DNA of 10,559 nucleotides from Lachnospiraceae bacterium (GTDB taxonomy: Bacteria > Bacillota > Clostridia > Lachnospirales > Lachnospiraceae). The position numbers were made by a program, and so were the translations under genes. Each line of letters opens with the position of its first letter. Position 1 is the first letter of the stretch. The DNA is taken from the NCBI GenBank assembly GCA_022798035.1, contig JAAWLS010000051.1:1-10559 (forward strand), written 5' to 3'. Below the pieces are notes generated by a model. It did not search any database. It was given only the letters and a program-made list of their open reading frames with translations, and was not told the origin of the DNA. Positions 1-5,983 of the stretch are shown here, piece by piece.

Positions 1-1
1 C

Positions 2-451
2 ACAGTCCTCATGCGCCTCTTTAAGCTCTATCCCCTTCTCGTTTCATTTATTCCTATGCTGACCGGAACAGGGGGAAACTGTGGTTCCCAGAGTTCCACG
101 TTGATGATTCGCGGTCTGGCATTGGATGAGATTAAATTCAAGGACATTCTAAAAGTTGTATTCAAAGAATTCCGAATTGCAATTCTTGTGAGCACAGTAT
201 TGGCCATCGTAAACGGGCTTCGCATTTATATCCAATACGGTGACTTGCAAATGGCAATTGTCATCGCATGGGCGCTGGTTGCGATTATTATTCTGTCTAA
301 ATTTATTGGATGCACCCTGCCTTTAATTGCAGAGCACATCCATTTAGACCCCGCTTTGATGGCCGCTCCTTTGATTTCAACTATTGTAGATATCTGTTCT
401 ATTCTAATCTACTTTAAAATCGCTACTGTTGTACTTCATATTTCTACCTAA
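2..451 (+). CDS. mgtE: MgtE-family Mg2+ transporter, C-terminal membrane domain (5' end outside window)
   Basis: Partial gene: the frame is open to the left edge and 149 residues are visible before the TAA. The visible part matches the MgtE membrane (divalent cation transporter) domain. It has the signature TGTGGNCGSQSSTLMIRGLA near its start, several hydrophobic helices, and the closing LDPALMAAPLISTIVD stretch, whose Asp corresponds to the conserved acidic residue of the last helix that lines the Mg2+ pore in characterised MgtE. The cytosolic N domain and CBS pair that normally precede this domain would lie outside the window. Magnesium uptake or homeostasis at the cytoplasmic membrane is the family role. 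The pore motif reads GTGGN where many members have DTGGN, a variant I believe is common in Clostridia. It converges on the next gene with 32 bases between stop codons, and no clear terminator is visible there. Confidence 0.9.
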   Translation, partial: TVLMRLFKLYPLLVSFIPMLTGTGGNCGSQSSTLMIRGLALDEIKFKDILKVVFKEFRIAILVSTVLAIVNGLRIYIQYGDLQMAIVIAWALVAIIILSKFIGCTLPLIAEHIHLDPALMAAPLISTIVDICSILIYFKIATVVLHIST

Positions 452-483
452 AACAATTATCAAAGATATACTGCTGCATACCA

Positions 484-948
484 CTAATGATGCCTTCTGC
501 CATGATGACCATAGTCACTGTGATGATATCCGCCCTGATACCCTGTTCCACTTCCTGTTGGAACCTCACTGTTGGAATAACTGGAAGAATCATAGTTGGC
601 GTTATCGTTTGTACTGTAATCCGTACTATTTACATCACTTGTGCTGCTTGTATTTCCGTTCTGGTATCCCGTTCCATTTCCTGCCGGAACTTCAGGAACC
701 TGCGGATAAATACAGTCTACACGATTGACATGATGTGTCATACTTCCTCCACATCCCACTGTGCTATTTGCAGCTGCTCTTTTTACTGCACTGGAAAAGA
801 AAGTGGAAAAGCAGCTATTATGATGATATCCATTGTGATGACCTACATTTGTCTGTACCGGCTGCCTACTGTTTGATGCCCCGTATGCTGTCGTACCTCC
901 AGCCAGAAAGACAGATAACATAATTGCTAAAACAACTTTTTGTTTCAT
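484..948 (-). CDS. Small secreted histidine-pair-rich protein of unknown function
   Basis: 154 residues with a clear Sec-type signal peptide: Lys-containing N-region (MKQK), hydrophobic core to about residue 17, and a likely cleavage after AYGA (residue 24). The mature part is rich in Gly, Asn, Ser, Tyr and His, suggesting a disordered extracellular protein. All 12 histidines occur as six HH pairs (37-38, 42-43, 72-73, 142-143, 148-149, 153-154). Two copies of a motif EVPxGxGTGYQxG lie at residues 86-98 and 128-140, and GYHH occurs twice. Three Cys (46, 66, 79) are present. The start is supported by GGAGGG six bases upstream. I do not recognise a family. Metal binding is a reasonable guess from the His pairs and from the adjacent metal transporter gene, but that gene is convergent, so no co-expression is implied. 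The open frames on the other strand lack a comparable start signal. Confidence 0.8.
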   Translation of the reverse strand: MKQKVVLAIMLSVFLAGGTTAYGASNSRQPVQTNVGHHNGYHHNSCFSTFFSSAVKRAAANSTVGCGGSMTHHVNRVDCIYPQVPEVPAGNGTGYQNGNTSSTSDVNSTDYSTNDNANYDSSSYSNSEVPTGSGTGYQGGYHHSDYGHHGRRHH

Positions 949-995
949 CTCTATCCCTCCGTATATTTTTTTAATTTTATTTCTCTGTTGAGCTC

Positions 996-1024
996 ACTCT
1001 ATCACATAAAATCATAACTTTCAA
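996..1024 (-). promoter_or_regulatory. Candidate sigma-A promoter for the His-pair secreted protein
   Basis: On the minus strand TTGAAA (1019-1024) is followed after 17 bases by TAGAGT (996-1001). This places a start site near 989, about 40 bases upstream of the ATG. The -35 box is one base off consensus and the -10 box two bases off. It lies just downstream of the terminator of the preceding operon, where a new promoter is expected. No operator was recognised. Confidence 0.45.
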
Positions 1025-1057
1025 GATGGAAAACCTGAAGTTTTGATATTTTCAGTC

Positions 1058-1100
1058 AAATACCCCGCAGCTTCCTTGTACACGAAGCTGCGGGGTATTT
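1058..1100 (-). terminator. Strong hairpin terminator at the end of the glpP-kinase-esterase operon
   Basis: Perfect 17-bp inverted repeat: arms at 1058-1074 and 1084-1100 around a 9-base loop, with a GC-rich centre (CCCCGCAGCTTC) and AT ends. The outer arm begins one base after the esterase stop codon, so it ends the minus-strand operon. The T-run is weak on the minus strand (TATTTGACTG) and longer on the plus strand (ATTTTTTAC), so it may work in both directions. Confidence 0.85.
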
Positions 1101-1101
1101 T

Positions 1102-1749
1102 TTACAACATTTTCTTTACAATTTTTGCAATTTCATGTCCCAGAATTTCATGCTGGTCTGCCTGCAGATGAAGTCCGTCCTCTTTACTGCTCTCAATCAC
1201 AGTACCTGCATCAAAATACTCCACGCCGTATGTATTTGCCACACCTTCAAAAAACTTCGGCATTTTCTTAGATTTCTCCACATTTCCCTCGAACATGTCG
1301 GCAAACACACCGTTTTCAATATGTCCAAGAGGCGGCGGGCAGATTAAGAGAACCTTAGGACCTTCCGGATTAAATGCTCCCACCTGGTGAAGGGTCTTAT
1401 CTACGATAATTCCAACACCGTTGGCGATGTCCTGGGCAGAAACGGTATAGCGGCATTTCAGGTCATTAGTACCCACCATAATAATCACCAAATCAAGAGG
1501 TGCATGGCTGTCTAAGCAGGGGATAATCTGGTCTTTTCCACAGCGGTACTCTTCGATTGGGTCATTCCACACGCTGGTTCTTCCATTTAATCCTTCTGGA
1601 ATCACAAGATAATCTTCTCCCAAATCTTTCTGCAGCACTCCTGCCCATCTGGTCTCATCATCCCATCTCTGCAGGGGAGATACCAAATCATTGCATGGAT
1701 TCCATCCCCAGGTGTTAGAGTCTCCAAAAATCATAATTCTTTTTTTCAT
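1102..1749 (-). CDS. SGNH/GDSL-type esterase (arylesterase / MsAcT-like)
   Basis: 215-residue cytoplasmic hydrolase without a signal peptide. The SGNH blocks are complete: GDSN with nucleophile Ser11, Gly of GLNGRTS (residues 53-59) and Asn95 of GTNDLK (93-98) for the oxyanion hole, and the D191-G-L-H194 acid/base pair. The order and spacing, together with RWAGVLQ, EGLNGRT, LDLVIIMVGTND and PKVLLICPPPLG, match the arylesterase branch that includes the Mycobacterium smegmatis acyltransferase/esterase MsAcT. Members hydrolyse or transfer short acyl groups on small alcohols and polyols. An AAGGAG lies nine bases before the ATG. It starts 22 bases after the kinase gene and is the last gene of the operon, directly followed by the terminator. 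A role in removing an acyl group from the kinase's substrate is inference; the natural substrate is unknown. Confidence 0.9.
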   Translation of the reverse strand: MKKRIMIFGDSNTWGWNPCNDLVSPLQRWDDETRWAGVLQKDLGEDYLVIPEGLNGRTSVWNDPIEEYRCGKDQIIPCLDSHAPLDLVIIMVGTNDLKCRYTVSAQDIANGVGIIVDKTLHQVGAFNPEGPKVLLICPPPLGHIENGVFADMFEGNVEKSKKMPKFFEGVANTYGVEYFDAGTVIESSKEDGLHLQADQHEILGHEIAKIVKKML

Positions 1750-1771
1750 TGTCTTCTTCTCCTTTTTATTT

Positions 1772-3262
1772 TTATTTTAACCAGCCACCAGCTCTTTCGA
1801 TGGCTTTTGTCCACATAGTTATCTGTTCCTGTCTCTGACTTTCTGTCATAACAGGTTCAAAAGATTTCTCTACCCTCCAAAATTCGGAAACTTCTTCAAT
1901 GGAATCCCAATATCCCACTGCCAGTCCTGCCATATACACACCGCCCAGACAAGTAGTCTCCGTAATCTCAGGCCGCTCCACCGGAACGCCCAGGATATCC
2001 GCCTGAAATTGAAGCATAAAATCACTTTTTGCTCCGCCTCCGTCAGCCCGAAGTCTTGTCAGTTTCATTCCTGATTTCTTCTCTAACATTTCAAAAGAAT
2101 CTCTCACCTGGAATGCCATGGATTCCAAGGCGGCTCTTGCCACATGACGTTTGTCCGCGCCTCTGGACAGGCCAATCAAAGTTCCTCTGGCATAGGAATC
2201 ATAGTAGGGAGCGCCAAGTCCCACAAATGCAGGAACAAAATAGACTCCCATATTGCTCTCGGCCTGCTGAGCCAGTTTTTCCGCCTCCTCTGCATTCTGA
2301 ATCATGCCAATTCCATCCCGCAGCCACTGAATCACTGCACCAGACACATCTGCCATTCCCTCCAAACCATAATTTACCAGATTATCTTTCGTGTAAATTA
2401 CCGGGGAGAAAATGCCGTTAGAAGGAGCGATATAGCGTTCTCCCGTATTCATCACAATGAAGGAACCTGTCCCGTATGTATTTTTTGCCGTTCCCGGTTT
2501 CAGACATCCCTGTCCGATTGCCGCTGCCTGCTGGTCCCCCAGAATTCCTCCAATGGGAACGGAAGCTCCGAAAAATTCCTCCGGCTCTGTATAGCCGTAT
2601 ACCTCGCTGGATTTTCTGATTTCAGGCAGAATATGTCTCGGAATATTCAATACTTTCAAAATTTCTTCATCGTAATCCAATTTCTCTGCATTCTGCAGCA
2701 ACGTCACAGAATTGTTGGAATGCTCTGTAATATGTACTTTTCCGCCGGTAAGTTTCCAAACCATCCAAGTATCAATGGTTCCGTAAATCAAACTTCCCTC
2801 TTCCAGGCCATGACAGATTTCTTCCCGATTTTCCATCAGCCATGCAATTTTTGTGGCGGCATCGTTAGGCACAATAATCATTCCTGTCTGCCGGACAAAT
2901 TTTTCTCCATTCATAGCCTCGAGACGCTCACAGATGGGAAGTGTTCTTCTGTCCTGCCAGACAATGGCACGGCAGGCAGGAATCCCCGTATTTTTGTCCC
3001 AGATTACTGTGGTTTCCCTCTGATTTGCAATTCCCACTGCCGCAATCTGTTTTGGCTTTACCTTTCCTTTTTTCAAAGCCTCAGCCGCCATTTTCAAAGT
3101 CACGTCATAGATTTCCACAGCGTCGTGTTCCACCCATCCATCCTGGGGAAAATACTGCCTAAACTCGCTGTAAGCAGAAGATATCTCCCTGCTCTTTCTG
3201 TCAAAAATCATTGCCCGCGTCCCCGTTGTTCCAATGTCAAAACCCAATACATAGTTCTCCAT
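1772..3262 (-). CDS. glpK: GlpK-like FGGY-family carbohydrate kinase (glycerol kinase family, altered pocket)
   Basis: 496 residues, normal for glycerol kinase, which makes glycerol 3-phosphate from glycerol and ATP in the cytoplasm. Visible features are the phosphate-binding GFDIGTTGTR (7-16), NQRET (80-84), VWQDRRT (101-107), catalytic Asp in GDQQAA (Asp243), TYGTGSF (262-268) and the C-terminal FGGY region TTCLGGVYMAGLAVGYW (436-452). R82, E83, W102, D243, Q244 and F268 match glycerol-contact residues of E. coli GlpK. The Tyr of the E. coli DPYFSGTK motif is Asn133 here (VPNDAATK), and the hallmark TDYTNASRT reads TEHSNNSVT (179-187). The His of the Firmicutes HFYG loop, a PTS phosphorylation site, is Glu229 (EFFG). 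Start chosen at 3262 rather than the upstream ATG at 3292 because AAGGAGG lies six bases before it. It follows the amidohydrolase gene by 26 bases. Kinase identity is firm; glycerol as substrate is only probable. Confidence 0.85.
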   Translation of the reverse strand: MENYVLGFDIGTTGTRAMIFDRKSREISSAYSEFRQYFPQDGWVEHDAVEIYDVTLKMAAEALKKGKVKPKQIAAVGIANQRETTVIWDKNTGIPACRAIVWQDRRTLPICERLEAMNGEKFVRQTGMIIVPNDAATKIAWLMENREEICHGLEEGSLIYGTIDTWMVWKLTGGKVHITEHSNNSVTLLQNAEKLDYDEEILKVLNIPRHILPEIRKSSEVYGYTEPEEFFGASVPIGGILGDQQAAAIGQGCLKPGTAKNTYGTGSFIVMNTGERYIAPSNGIFSPVIYTKDNLVNYGLEGMADVSGAVIQWLRDGIGMIQNAEEAEKLAQQAESNMGVYFVPAFVGLGAPYYDSYARGTLIGLSRGADKRHVARAALESMAFQVRDSFEMLEKKSGMKLTRLRADGGGAKSDFMLQFQADILGVPVERPEITETTCLGGVYMAGLAVGYWDSIEEVSEFWRVEKSFEPVMTESQRQEQITMWTKAIERAGGWLK

Positions 3263-3268
3263 GTCATA

Positions 3269-3275
3269 CCTCCTT
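3269..3275 (-). promoter_or_regulatory. Ribosome binding site fixing the kinase start
   Basis: AAGGAGG on the minus strand, six bases upstream of the ATG at 3262. It selects the 496-residue form over the 506-residue form and lies just downstream of the amidohydrolase stop codon, consistent with translation from one polycistronic message. Confidence 0.8.
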
Positions 3276-3288
3276 CTCTCAACTATTT

Positions 3289-4866
3289 TCACAATGAAAA
3301 TTGATTTGTTTTCACTTTATTATTTTCATCTCTGCTGTATACAATCCTGCCGTCCTTGACCGTCATTTCCACCTGTATTTCTTTTATTTTTTCCGACGGC
3401 ACTTCATAGGGATTTTGGGATAAAATTGCTAAATCCCCTATTTTTCCCGGCTCTATGGAGCCCTTTTCTCTCTCTTCAAATGCGCTGTAGGCTCCGTCTA
3501 TCGTAAACATGCGGAGCGCCTGATACACATTTACACGATGCTCGGGGTAAGGATGATTCACCGCTGCATGAATTCCTAAAACTGCGTCCATAGGCGTTAC
3601 GTTGGAGTCAGAACCTCCTGCCACCACAATTCCCTGTTCCACAAAATTCCGAAGAGGATATGCCTTTCGCTCCCGCTCTTTCCCCACACGAACCTGATAG
3701 ACGCTTCCCTCTCCCCCTCTCAGATAGGAAAAAGACGGCTGTGTGGAAATCACAATTTTGTTTTTCGCTGCCCGCAGGATATCTGTATCATCACAGAATC
3801 CAAAATGTTCTATTCGGAATCTGGCGTCCTTCCAGGGATGATTCTGATATGCCGCCTCATAACAATCCAAAATCTGGCGTATCGCTCTCTGTCCAATTGC
3901 GTGAAATCCGCACTGCAGATGAGATTCCAATGCCTTTCCGATAAATTCAATTAAAAACTCATCGGTATAATAGAGTTTTCCACAAGTGTTCTTGTCGCAG
4001 TATGCTTCATCAAAAGCTGCCGTTCTGGAGCCTATGGAGCCGTCCGATAAAATATCTGTGCCGATTCTCGAAAGTCCTGCTTCTTTAACCTTATCTATCT
4101 CCAAGGTATCCCAGTAGAGAATAAAATCCACGTCTTTATTTTCTCTGTCCTCCAGGAATACATCCACATCCTTGTCTGAAAACATCTCTCCCCCTTCCAT
4201 GGCATGAATGGTGGTGATTCCTTTTTGAACTGCTTCCTCCTGAACTTTTTGAAGCGCTGTCCTTCTCTGCTCCCGCGTCATGGAATCATTGAAATGCCTT
4301 CGGGCCATTGTGTTGGCAGTCTCATGCATTCTTCCATCGGGCTGTCCTTCTTCATTCAACCCGATTCCTTTTTCTATTCCCCGATATCCAATTTCATCGT
4401 AAGCCTTTTGATTGACAACCGTATAATGGAGACCCCGGTCAATTAAGTATACGCCCCGGTTTGGAAATGATTCTGTCAGCTCTTTTAAAGATGGAGGCCT
4501 CTTTTCTGCCAGTTTGGATTCATCCAGACGCACACCGCAGAGCCATCCTTCTCCGCCCTTGTTTTCTTCTTCCTTTAAGGCCTCTATTATCTCCTGTACA
4601 GAACTACAGTGATATAAATCAGCACCGACCGACGCCATTCCCGTTCCAATTACATGAACATGACAGTCATGAAATCCGGGCAGAACCGTTCTGCCCTGAA
4701 GATTTTCCACAGGAATCCCCTCATTCTCTGCCGCTTTTTCTATATCCTTTGAAGTTCCCACTTCTGTAATTCTGCCTTCTCTCACCAAAACACCTTCTGC
4801 CCTTGTGTCATTCTCATCCATTGTGATGACATTTCCGTTGACAAAAGCTCTGCTTTCTTTCTGCAT
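3289..4866 (-). CDS. YtcJ-type metal-dependent amidohydrolase (amidohydrolase family 3)
   Basis: 525 residues, usual for YtcJ / N-substituted formamide deformylase-like proteins. Order of landmarks: N-terminal beta-sandwich motif VNGNVITMD (9-17), metal ligands in GFHDCHVH (His69, His71), DGSIGSRTAAF (275-285), FHAIGQRA (His322), RIEHFG (His354), STQPSFSYL (374-382), GGSDSNVTPMDAVLGIHAAV (417-436, Asp420 the probable catalytic/metal Asp), and a C-terminal sandwich return (GSIEPGKIGDLAIL). No signal peptide, so cytoplasmic. The family hydrolyses C-N bonds of amides and related compounds; the substrate cannot be read from the sequence. Many members carry a Lys shortly before the DGS motif (K-x-F-x-DGS) that can be a carboxylated metal bridge; here the stretch is TDILSDGS. 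The start at 4866 is preferred to the ATG at 4878 because GGAGG lies five bases upstream of it. Second gene of the glpP operon, 119 bases after glpP. Confidence 0.88.
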   Translation of the reverse strand: MQKESRAFVNGNVITMDENDTRAEGVLVREGRITEVGTSKDIEKAAENEGIPVENLQGRTVLPGFHDCHVHVIGTGMASVGADLYHCSSVQEIIEALKEEENKGGEGWLCGVRLDESKLAEKRPPSLKELTESFPNRGVYLIDRGLHYTVVNQKAYDEIGYRGIEKGIGLNEEGQPDGRMHETANTMARRHFNDSMTREQRRTALQKVQEEAVQKGITTIHAMEGGEMFSDKDVDVFLEDRENKDVDFILYWDTLEIDKVKEAGLSRIGTDILSDGSIGSRTAAFDEAYCDKNTCGKLYYTDEFLIEFIGKALESHLQCGFHAIGQRAIRQILDCYEAAYQNHPWKDARFRIEHFGFCDDTDILRAAKNKIVISTQPSFSYLRGGEGSVYQVRVGKERERKAYPLRNFVEQGIVVAGGSDSNVTPMDAVLGIHAAVNHPYPEHRVNVYQALRMFTIDGAYSAFEEREKGSIEPGKIGDLAILSQNPYEVPSEKIKEIQVEMTVKDGRIVYSRDENNKVKTNQFSL

Positions 4867-4871
4867 AATTT

Positions 4872-4876
4872 CCTCC
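4872..4876 (-). promoter_or_regulatory. Ribosome binding site fixing the amidohydrolase start
   Basis: GGAGG on the minus strand, five bases before the ATG at 4866. It overlaps codons 1-2 of the longer open frame that begins at 4878, so that upstream ATG is unlikely to be the start. Confidence 0.7.
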
Positions 4877-4912
4877 ATTCTGCGCGTTTTTCAGTACAAA
4901 CAGGCAGTTAGC

Positions 4913-4934
4913 AAAAGAATTTGTTCATTCTTTT
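4913..4934. repeat. Short AT-rich inverted repeat between glpP and the amidohydrolase
   Basis: An 8-bp perfect inverted repeat (AAAAGAAT / ATTCTTTT) around a 6-base loop lies in the 119-base gap between glpP and the amidohydrolase. It is too AT-rich and lacks a T-run, so I do not call it a terminator. No promoter was seen in the gap. It might be an RNA processing site or simply chance. Confidence 0.3.
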
Positions 4935-4985
4935 CTTCCTTTTGCATCAGCTTAAATTCTGCAATCATTTATTCACTATGCCGTC

Positions 4986-5561
4986 TCACCCATACTGCTC
5001 CAAAATTTTCCTGTCCGTAACAGCGCAGGCCTTTACGCCAAGTTCCAAAATATGTTCAATAATCTCTGTGCTCACACCCAATCCTCCAGCCATAATTGGA
5101 ATTTTCGTGCTTTGTTGTAAATTTTTATAAATATCATCCGGAATTGTCATGGGCATGACAATCATGGCATCCGGCTTGTTGGCATGAACATTCTGTATGG
5201 TAAGATTGACAGAAGCAGAATCCACCAGAAACGTTCCCAGAATCCCATAAATTCCTTCATCTTTTATCATCCTGATATTCTGAGACTTCATGGTGAGCAG
5301 GGCATCCGCTCCCATTCGTTTCAAATAGTGAATTCCTGATTTATCTTTTGAAATTCCCTTCAGAGAATCCATATGGAGCATCACTTTTTTATCGTATCTG
5401 TGAATATGGGCTATCATTTTTCCGATGGTATTGATATCTCCCATTTTCATCATAATACAGGAAAATGATTTTTCCTCCACTGCATATTTTAGCTGTTCTA
5501 TGTTAGACACAGAGGGAATCAATCTATCCTTCCCCAATAACTCTTCTAACTTATTTCCCAT
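4986..5561 (-). CDS. glpP: GlpP, glycerol-3-phosphate-responsive antiterminator
   Basis: 191 residues, the usual GlpP length, full-length single-domain TIM-barrel-like RNA-binding regulator. Family landmarks: RLIPSVSN (13-20), KKVMLHMDSLKGIS (58-71), GADALLTMKSQNI (84-96), GILGTFLVDSASV (106-118), KPDAMIVMPM (129-138), IPIMAGGLGVSTEIIEHILELGVKA (154-178) and a terminal TDRKILEQYG. In Bacillus, GlpP with glycerol 3-phosphate binds leader RNA of glp genes, preventing termination and stabilising mRNA. Start chosen at 5561 because GGAGG lies four bases upstream and the family starts here. The same frame stays open to 5714, but that extension is basic, Cys-rich and has no ribosome binding site. 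It is first in its operon, downstream of a promoter and a leader terminator, so it probably regulates itself. Confidence 0.92.
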   Translation of the reverse strand: MGNKLEELLGKDRLIPSVSNIEQLKYAVEEKSFSCIMMKMGDINTIGKMIAHIHRYDKKVMLHMDSLKGISKDKSGIHYLKRMGADALLTMKSQNIRMIKDEGIYGILGTFLVDSASVNLTIQNVHANKPDAMIVMPMTIPDDIYKNLQQSTKIPIMAGGLGVSTEIIEHILELGVKACAVTDRKILEQYG

Positions 5562-5565
5562 GATT

Positions 5566-5570
5566 CCTCC
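5566..5570 (-). promoter_or_regulatory. Ribosome binding site fixing the GlpP start
   Basis: GGAGG on the minus strand, four bases before the ATG at 5561. It supports the 191-residue GlpP over the 242-codon frame beginning at 5714. Confidence 0.75.
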
Positions 5571-5686
5571 AAAATTTTTATTGCACATTTTGATGCGCCG
5601 GGCACAATTGCGAAACAAATTTCCTCTGCATTTACCTATCCTCGCTTTGCGACAGATTTCATATCCGCGGCAGTGCGATAAGAGCT

Positions 5687-5751
5687 TTTTTATTCTATAG
5701 GGAGGCACTCTCACGCGTTAGCGTGACAAGGTCTTTTCTATAGAATAAAAA
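5687..5751. repeat. 65-base palindrome with nested hairpin in the glpP leader
   Basis: A perfect 14-bp inverted repeat (TTTTTATTCTATAG at 5687-5700, CTATAGAATAAAAA at 5738-5751) encloses 37 bases. Inside is a second perfect 6-bp hairpin, TCACGC-GTTA-GCGTGA (5711-5726). On the minus strand it follows directly after the leader terminator and shares that terminator's T-run as its first arm. In addition GGCACT (5703-5708) can pair with AGTGCC (5751-5756), giving an alternative or pseudoknotted fold. It could be a regulatory RNA structure or a small MITE-like intergenic repeat; the sequence alone does not decide. Confidence 0.6.
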
Positions 5752-5809
5752 GTGCCCGTAAGATACAGCACCAAAGAATAAATTCCTTTGACTCTGTATC
5801 TCACGGACA
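5747..5809 (-). terminator. Leader terminator (attenuator) upstream of glpP
   Basis: On the minus strand TGTCCGTGAGATACAG (5794-5809) pairs with CTGTATCTTACGGGCA (5753-5768) over 16 positions, two of them G-U, and a C and five T's (5747-5751) follow. The loop holds a second small stem, CAAAG...CTTTG. On the plus strand the stem has A-C mismatches and no T-run, so it acts on the minus strand. It lies about 30 bases after the predicted transcription start and 185 bases before glpP. No gene reads into it except from the promoter at 5843-5871, so it must act as an attenuator of the glpP operon. A GlpP target is the obvious candidate. No strong competing RNA helix was found, which fits a protein-driven mechanism. 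Confidence 0.75.
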
Positions 5810-5842
5810 ACTCATTTACTCAAGTCCTTTATTTGTGTTTTT

Positions 5843-5871
5843 AGAATAACAAATGAAATCCTTCTTGTCAA
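5843..5871 (-). promoter_or_regulatory. Sigma-A promoter of the glpP operon
   Basis: On the minus strand a perfect TTGACA (5866-5871) is separated by exactly 17 bases from TATTCT (5843-5848). Transcription would start near 5836. The transcript would run through the leader terminator and then glpP, the amidohydrolase, the kinase and the esterase. Just downstream the leader has a TGAGT-AAA-TGAGT direct repeat (5812-5824), a possible recognition element but unproven. Confidence 0.75.
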
Positions 5872-5970
5872 GAACAAAAATTATACGGACATCCATTTTT
5901 TCCCTCTCTGCCGGAACAATATCCGCACATTTTTTTCCTTTCTGCATAGAATAAAACAACCATATTTTTT

Positions 5971-5976
5971 GGAGAG
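5971..5976 (+). promoter_or_regulatory. Ribosome binding site fixing the SpmA start
   Basis: GGAGAG, seven bases before the ATG at 5984. It overlaps the alternative TTG start at 5969, which is therefore rejected. Confidence 0.7.
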
Positions 5977-5983
5977 TGAATAT

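Noticed and set aside
487..876. Plus-strand open frame of 129 codons opposite the His-pair protein gene
   Set aside because: The minus-strand gene has a signal peptide, GGAGGG and a candidate promoter. The plus-strand frame reads as Ile/Thr/Cys-rich shadow sequence without a start signal.
2144..3304. 386-codon plus-strand open frame opposite the kinase gene
   Set aside because: It is a shadow of a clearly conserved kinase. Its translation shows no domain and no ribosome binding site.
4891..4968. 25-codon open frame (MIAEFKLMQKEEKN...) on the minus strand between glpP and the amidohydrolase
   Set aside because: No convincing Shine-Dalgarno sequence precedes it and it shows no similarity I recognise. 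A frame this short is expected by chance.
5562..5714. In-frame 51-codon upstream extension of glpP
   Set aside because: It has no ribosome binding site, its basic Cys-rich composition is unlike GlpP, and it overlaps the structured leader. GGAGG and family length both support the start at 5561.
5944..5952. Sigma-E promoter for spmAB
   Set aside because: GCATAGAAT resembles a sigma-E -10 element and the regulon fits, but no good -35 element sits at the right distance, so it is not listed as a feature.
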